Shown here: piece after piece, positions 58,966 to 64,000 of the stretch
How the letters are laid out: the number at the start of each line of letters is the position of its first letter
Numbering within the stretch: the first letter of the stretch is position 1
Origin: Eudorina sp. 2006-703-Eu-15
Taxonomy: Eukaryota; Chlorophyta; Chlorophyceae; Chlamydomonadales; Volvocaceae
Assembly (NCBI GenBank): GCA_003117195.1
Contig: BDSI01000046.1
Span: 509,001 to 573,000 of the forward strand
DNA length: 64,000 nt
Direction of reading: 5' to 3'
Notes under the pieces: model-generated
The model's database searches: none
Told to the model about the DNA's origin: nothing
Seen by the model: the letters and a program-made list of their open reading frames with translations, nothing else
Translations under genes and position numbers: made by a program

Positions 58966-60733
58966 TCATGGTCTCGGCATCGCGACCAGGTTCGGTGGGA
59001 TGGCCATACCACACGAGACGATGATTTCTGCGAAGGTAGAAACCAGAGGGCGAGTACAGCTTTAAATGTCTGCAACATGCACGTTTTGCTAATAGTGTCC
59101 AGTATTGCAATGGCGATCTCACCTAGCCCCTCTCGGACAGACAAATTTGTGTGGGTTATCTCCTTGTCTTCGAGCAAGAATATGTCACCCACGTAGACGT
59201 GGTTGGTGGGGACGTAGACAGTGTTCAGCCGCAAGTCCTGCGAACCCGTCTGTGAGGAGGTACAACCGCGGTTAGTCATGAGGCACACCGTACTCGGGTT
59301 CGGCACTTGCCGGTCAGGTGGGTTCGACGCCTACCTGAAGGACCGTGCGTCCTGTAATGAACGCGATGGCGTATTCTCCTTTCCGCGGATGCCGTATAAT
59401 GACGCACTCCTGAAAGGCTTTGGATGCTTCATTTTCCGGATTGATGGCCGCGCTGACCTGCGCACAGGACCCAACGTGATGCAAACCATCGCACACATCC
59501 GACCTAGAGGTTAAGCTGCATTACATGACTTAGCGACTCTGTACAGTGGCCCCCCGGCCCTCCACTGCTGACCTGCTTTGATGCGGAATAGATGTGCTTA
59601 ACCAGGGGCAGCCGCTTGATAATCCATTCGCCGATCCCTAAGAGAGCTGATCCGAGCCAAGAGGAGAAAAAGACGCCTGCAAAATTATCAGGAAGGGCTT
59701 CCTCAGGTATGGCCTTCATCCATCCGCTCATCTCAAGATCACCGAGCAACAAATGCGATTGATAGGTGACCATCTAGTCCTTAACTGCTCTGCCCTGGTT
59801 CTGCAACGTGAGTATCCTTCGCAACCGCTGTTGCCACCGATCCCCTCCCTTTAAATCCCGTACAATACCCTGAAACGAGGGTTCGTTTCACAGAGCAACA
59901 ATTAAGCCGTCGTAACTATCTACCTACTCTGGGGCCCGCAACCGGCGTAACGACATGTTCAGGAAGGAACCCATGGCTCCAAGACCCAGACCTCCACCCT
60001 GAGCACAACGCATGGAGTAACGAGGACACGTGCGTACGGCACGCACTCACCAATCAGAAAGATGAAGGCCATGGACGTGATGAACCCCAGCCCGAACACG
60101 TGGAAGTCAAAAAGCTTGTAGTAAATTGGCTGTGCAGGGGGAGGAGAGGGCTCACTCAGATTAGCAACGTTTGCGGATGACAGTCGACAAGGTGCACCAA
60201 AACGGCCGCACATACACAGTGTCATAGAGCCGTCCACGTTCAGGCCATCCGCCATCGTTCGCAGGCGGCAAAAACCCCCTTCCTCCAACTGACCGAGAAG
60301 AAGTTGTCGAAGAAGGTGAGAAACCACCATGTAACGTAAACGGTCACCGCCACTGGAAACAAAATAGCACTGCACGTTGTGTTCACGGGGACCTGTTAGA
60401 AGTACCTGCCCCACCAAAAACTAGTTCAACATGCATGACCAACACAGTGAGACTCACCATCCCACGGCAAATTTGCGGGATGCCCAGCTGTGGACGATGG
60501 AGGTAAGCGCCTGCAAAACAAGCCGCGTTCCAAACACACGCTCAGACCTAACGAAACGTTCGAAGATCCAAATTTGATCATGTTTTGACATATTACACCT
60601 GCTGTCCGCTACGTGGTCGCATGGCGCCGCTCTGCCTCCTTTCGATCTCCCCCGGCTTTTTGTCCTTGTCTTCCTCTGCCGCCAAAAGCCTGGTGTTTGG
60701 TGGAGTTTCCACATCTGCCCCCGCAACCGGCAT
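58966..60733 (-). CDS. LCV: LIKE-COV (DUF502) membrane protein, 8 exons
   Basis: Exons on the minus strand: 60,733-60,599; 60,510-60,458; 60,369-60,294; 60,129-60,051; 59,676-59,573; 59,457-59,335; 59,249-59,123; 59,027-58,966. Phases agree throughout and sum to 252 aa plus TGA. The protein matches the plant CONTINUOUS VASCULAR RING / LIKE-COV family (DUF502): SWASRKFAVGC, then a first membrane segment (AILFPVAVTVYVTWWFLTFF), a second membrane region (VFGLGFITSMAFIFLIGVFF), the family signature IIKRLPLVKHIYSASKQVSA, then IIRHPRKGEYAIAF, YVPTNHVYVGD and NLSVREGLEIIVSCGM. Plant COV proteins act in Golgi/endomembrane trafficking and vascular patterning; the role in algae is unclear. The N-terminal 45 residues are polar and Lys/Glu-rich. 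Its start is 492 bp from the divergent YJU2 start. Confidence 0.93.
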
Positions 60734-61225
60734 CTAGATGTTACACGCAGACGAAGCCTGTTGGCTAGGAAGATGCGCCCCACAGAGGTAGAAACGTTCC
60801 CTTACAGTACCGTCCAAGCAACTCATATAGATCTTAATATAGGCAAGTTAATTTGCATTTCAGATGTAACGAAACTTGGGACTTGCGTTCAACAGAGTAT
60901 CACTGTCAACCGTTTTGAACTTCGTAAATCAAGTAGCGTGGCCCCTTCTTCATTGATACTGTGTGGCGTCACATACATCGATGGGGAGCAAGGGGGGCCA
61001 CCTTCCGAAAACTCTGGCACGCAAGTGCTCCGAAACCATTATGAATACTTCTGGTGCGTACCATTCGCATAGACAAACAAGCCAGGCTAAGTATTCTTTT
61101 ACTGTGAAGCACTCAAAAAAATTACAAATTGGTATCGATATCCGCGCGCCACACGGGAGCACTTCTAGGTAGTCCATTCCAGTCTCTTGCTGTGTTTTTT
61201 TGTCTTCTAAAGTTTCTACCTAAAA
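60734..61225. promoter_or_regulatory. Bidirectional promoter region, LIKE-COV / YJU2
   Basis: 492 bp separate the two divergent start codons. AT-richer sequence with CATATAGATCTTAATATAGG near 60,826 could contain a TATA-like element. No further motif can be assigned. Confidence 0.5.
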
Positions 61226-62685
61226 ATGGGCGAACGCAAAGGTATGAAGCGGGTCAAGGGCGGCGTAATACCATGCACATTCGCGGGCGTTTGTTGCTTT
61301 GTCCCGTAGTTTGTGTCTCTGGTCCTCTAACATGGACATGTGCCCACTGACCACAACGATATGCAGTGCTCAACAAGTACTTTCCGCCGGATTTCGATCC
61401 AGCGAAGTTGCCCAAGGGGAAGCGGAGGGAGACAAATGAGATGAAAGTACGCATGATGTTGCCCATGTCAGTTCGATGCAAGACATGCGGCACGTTCATG
61501 TACAAGGGAACAAAGTTCAACACACGGAAGGAGGACGTCATGGGCGAGAACTACTTGGGTATCCAGATTTTCAGGTTCTACTACCGATGCAAGAAATGCG
61601 CAGCAGAGTTTTGCATGAAGACGGACCCCAAGAACGCAGGTGAGGTGTTGGGAATGGAAACACCGAGGCAGCTGATTCTCGTGTGCCGAGTGCAATTTGC
61701 GGCGGGTCCTGGTCATTGTGTAAATGGCCTTTGCAATCGTGATCAGTGTTGTCGTGTCGTACGCCAACACGCGGTGCACGGACAGCGCTGCCCGTGGATA
61801 AGCTGCAACGGTGTGGCAAGGGCATGCCTACTCATCTCACGGTCTCCCGGCGCCCGCAATCTGCTTCGTATCCACCTCTCGCCAGATTACGTCCTTGAGG
61901 CGGGTGCAACACGCAACTACGAGCCGTGGCGCGATGAGGAGGCGACCAAGGCGGAAGCAGTAGCGAAGCGGGAGGAGGAGGAGATGGGAAACGCCATGAA
62001 GGCGCTGGAGAACCGTACCTTGGATAGCAAGCGCGAGATGGATATCATGGCCGCGCTAGACGAGATGAAAGCCCTCAACGCACAACACGCCAAGGTCACG
62101 ACTGAGCAGGCGCTAGCGGCTCTGCAGAAGGCTGCGGCGCAGCAGCAGCTGGAAGATGACGACGCGATTGACGTGGCGGAGTTTTACCAACTGCGCGCAC
62201 AGGCGAGCACGCGGCGGTTGGGGGACGACGACGAGGATGAAAGCAGCGAGGAGGCTGCCACGGCGCCAACGCGGGTTGGCCGGGAGGATGGTGCCGCAGG
62301 CAGCAGCGCCGGCGCGCGATCTACCGTGGCCGGGTCTACATCTCTGGCGGCGGGAGCAGCGGCGGCGGAACTCAGCACCCTACAGCAGCAGCAGCAGGTG
62401 GATGCCAAGGTTGGAGGATTGCGGGCCGCGCCCCCGCCCAGGCCGGCAATTAAAGTGACGGTCAAGCCAAAAGCATCAGCACCGCAGACAGGGCCTGAGC
62501 CACAGGGTGGCGAAGGGGGCGACGGGGCAGGCCAGGGCAAGCGACCGGCGCCCGATGCCGCGGATACCGATGTCGGGGCTGCCTCGAAGCGGCAAAATGT
62601 CGAGACCCCATCTCAGCCGTCACCCGGGGGGTTGACGGGCTTGCTAGGGCAATACGGCAGCAGCGGGAGCGATTCGGAGTCTTGA
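61226..62685 (+). CDS. YJU2: Splicing factor YJU2 (CWC16/CCDC94 family), 3 exons
   Basis: YJU2 joins the activated spliceosome and promotes the branching step. Exons: 61,226-61,241; 61,367-61,639; 61,886-62,685, joined in phase to give 362 aa. The N-terminus MGERKVLNKYFPPDFDP is the family hallmark and confirms the tiny first exon. A zinc-binding core has CxxC pairs at residues 43-46 (CKTC) and 80-83 (CKKC), flanked by MSVRC, YKGTKFNTRKED and YLGIQIFRFYYRC, then DYVLEAGATRNYEPW. The central region is strongly helical and charged (EEEEMGNAMKALENRTLDSK, EMKALNAQHA). The C-terminal half is low complexity: acidic, then Ala/Gln/Pro/Gly-rich, ending YGSSGSDSES, as is common in algal members. Length fits the family. 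The gene appears intact. Confidence 0.95.
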
Positions 62686-63680
62686 GACGGGCATAATCGT
62701 TGAAACTGGCTTACGAGCAGCTGCTTGAACCCTGGGCGTTGGTGCGGCGCAAGAAGCGCTCAGGCTTATCACCATGTTGTTGACGGGTTGCTCAATTTGA
62801 CGCGCGGCCGCATACTTCATGTGACGGGGATGCAGGGTGACGGTCCATGGTTGCGACACGTACCTTTCGATGGCTCGGAACGGGGCTTGTCGGGAGAGTT
62901 GTTGACTGAGAAGGGTTACTAAGCGGCTGTCCGCACGACAACTGGGAGGCAAGCGTCACCCACACGAGGCGGGCACCAAAGCGGGTCGTCGAGCATTTGA
63001 ATGAGTGCGGCTTGGGTGCGCCGATTACCTTGTGCAGCCCATTGCCTCATCTTGGCCCATTGCCTCATCTTGGCCCGCCTACTTTGCATTGCAGCCCACG
63101 GTTCTTCGCATCGCGTACCTCTGGTTGGTGGTGTGCGCGTTTGTTGTCCGCTCAAAATGTTGACCGTATAGCTGACATGCGTTGGGAAACTGTTGTGATG
63201 GAAATTGGGCAGCAAGCAGTGGCGGATCGTCGCAGTGGGTGTCATGTGCTTGTCTTCTTTTGTCTTGTTTATCTTGGTTCTGCTGAGTCGGTGTTATGTG
63301 GTTCTTGGTTTTGGCAATGGTTGACCGCGTGTGCGAGAGAGCCCGTGGGGTGGGGTGGGATGATGGCGTAGCCTCGTGGTGTTTCGCTCAACTTGCAGCC
63401 TGCACACTTTGGTTGACGTTACTGCAAAGATTTCCATGAATGCATAAGTGTCACGAATAACATGTCGTAGTGCCATGCCGTGCCATACACTGATTCAATG
63501 GTCCGGTTTGCTGTATTGTTCCGTGCGTCACGTCTTCGCCCACATTTTATTGCCCGTTTGATCGCGTCGGCTTACCTAGTCGCTCGGGGTTTTTTGGCGC
63601 ATGCATGATGGCTGTTGTGGGGTGTGAATGTCGACAGAGGCACAACACTGGGAGCTTGTTAGGCGCCGTTTATTAGGCCT
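62686..63680. other. Intergenic: YJU2 3' UTR and 3' flank of an unidentified minus-strand gene
   Basis: No coding sequence recognised. A short tandem duplication (CCCATTGCCTCATCTTGG twice) lies at about 63,038-63,076. Confidence 0.5.
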
Positions 63681-63863
63681 TCAGGCTTCTGTGTTCATGG
63701 AATCATGGAAGATATAGCAGTTGCGTTGCCGCTGATCCAAAGCAACGTTGGCTGCGGCATCATTGGCGGCCAGTCCTGTGGCAGCCTTTACGGGACCTGG
63801 CGGGACTGGGGTGCGGAGCTGCTGCTGCGTCAGCGGACCCAAGCGTGACTGTGCGTTTGACGT
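63681..63863 (-). CDS. Probable last exon of an unidentified minus-strand gene
   Basis: After a GCGGATTCAG acceptor the minus strand reads TSNAQSRLGPLTQQQLRTP, then a Pro/Ala-rich stretch (PGPVKAATGLAANDAAANVA), then QRNCYIFHDSMNTEA and TGA, 60 residues in phase 0. The composition and a defined acceptor favour a real terminal exon, but no family is recognised and earlier exons lie beyond the window or could not be placed. Confidence 0.4.
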   Translation of the reverse strand, partial: TSNAQSRLGPLTQQQLRTPVPPGPVKAATGLAANDAAANVALDQRQRNCYIFHDSMNTEA

Positions 63864-64000
63864 CTGAATCCGCAAAATGGAATGTGAGGCCCGTTTTTAC
63901 CACTACTTTCACGTCAGGGGCGGTAGGGTGGAAGCGTTGAAGTCCAGGCCAACCCGTTGCTCGGAGGGCGCTCCGTGGGCATGATGCGGGGGGGTAGGCG
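63864..64000. other. Window edge, nothing resolved
   Basis: Probably intron of the gene ending at 63,681; no exon could be supported. Confidence 0.3.

Noticed and set aside
62184..62540. 118-aa minus-strand frame within YJU2
   Set aside because: Antisense shadow of the low-complexity C-terminal half of YJU2.

Overview
The window looks like nuclear DNA of a green alga, most likely Chlorophyceae (volvocine or Chlamydomonas-like). The reasons are GC-rich coding sequence, many short spliceosomal introns (mostly GT-AG, at least two apparent GC-AG), TGTAA sites downstream of several genes, and typical eukaryotic genes (EB1, YJU2, a LIKE-COV protein) beside an FO synthase, an enzyme known from some algae as the source of a deazaflavin photolyase antenna. 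All gene models were assembled by eye from splice sites, reading phase and remembered family sequences; no alignment or search was run.

Layout. (1) Positions 1-25,797 are one tandem satellite array: about 96 head-to-tail monomers of about 268-270 bp, with a trimeric higher-order pattern near the left end. (2) The array ends 11 bp before the ATG of a five-exon SAM-methyltransferase-like gene (25,809-26,826, +). A two-exon gene of unknown function follows (27,934-28,397, +). (3) A very large inverted repeat spans 30,310-47,233: arms 30,310-37,003 and 39,992-47,233 around a 3.0-kb unique spacer. The right arm holds the 3' half of a complete bifunctional FO synthase gene on the minus strand, with 16 recognised exons from 55,811 down to 42,404. 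The left arm holds a truncated, frameshifted copy of its last five exons on the plus strand, and a further inverted scrap of one exon sits exactly at the left breakpoint (29,911-30,309). The spacer carries coding-like exons of unknown function, including a membrane-protein-like one. (4) Positions 56,725-62,685 hold three ordinary, well-resolved genes: EB1 (+), LIKE-COV/DUF502 (-) and YJU2 (+). Divergent promoters lie between FO synthase and EB1 and between LIKE-COV and YJU2; EB1 and LIKE-COV are convergent. (5) The right edge contains the probable last exon of an unidentified minus-strand gene.

Most notable: the giant palindrome with its nested inverted breakpoint fragment; a perfect 145-bp-arm hairpin carrying a captured coding-like sequence inside an FO synthase intron, a candidate small-RNA precursor; a one-base deficit in exon 12 of the otherwise intact FO synthase, while the truncated copy keeps that base; and a gene that begins directly at the satellite edge. 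Many one-base differences fall in homopolymers, so long-read consensus error is a live alternative for several apparent frameshifts.
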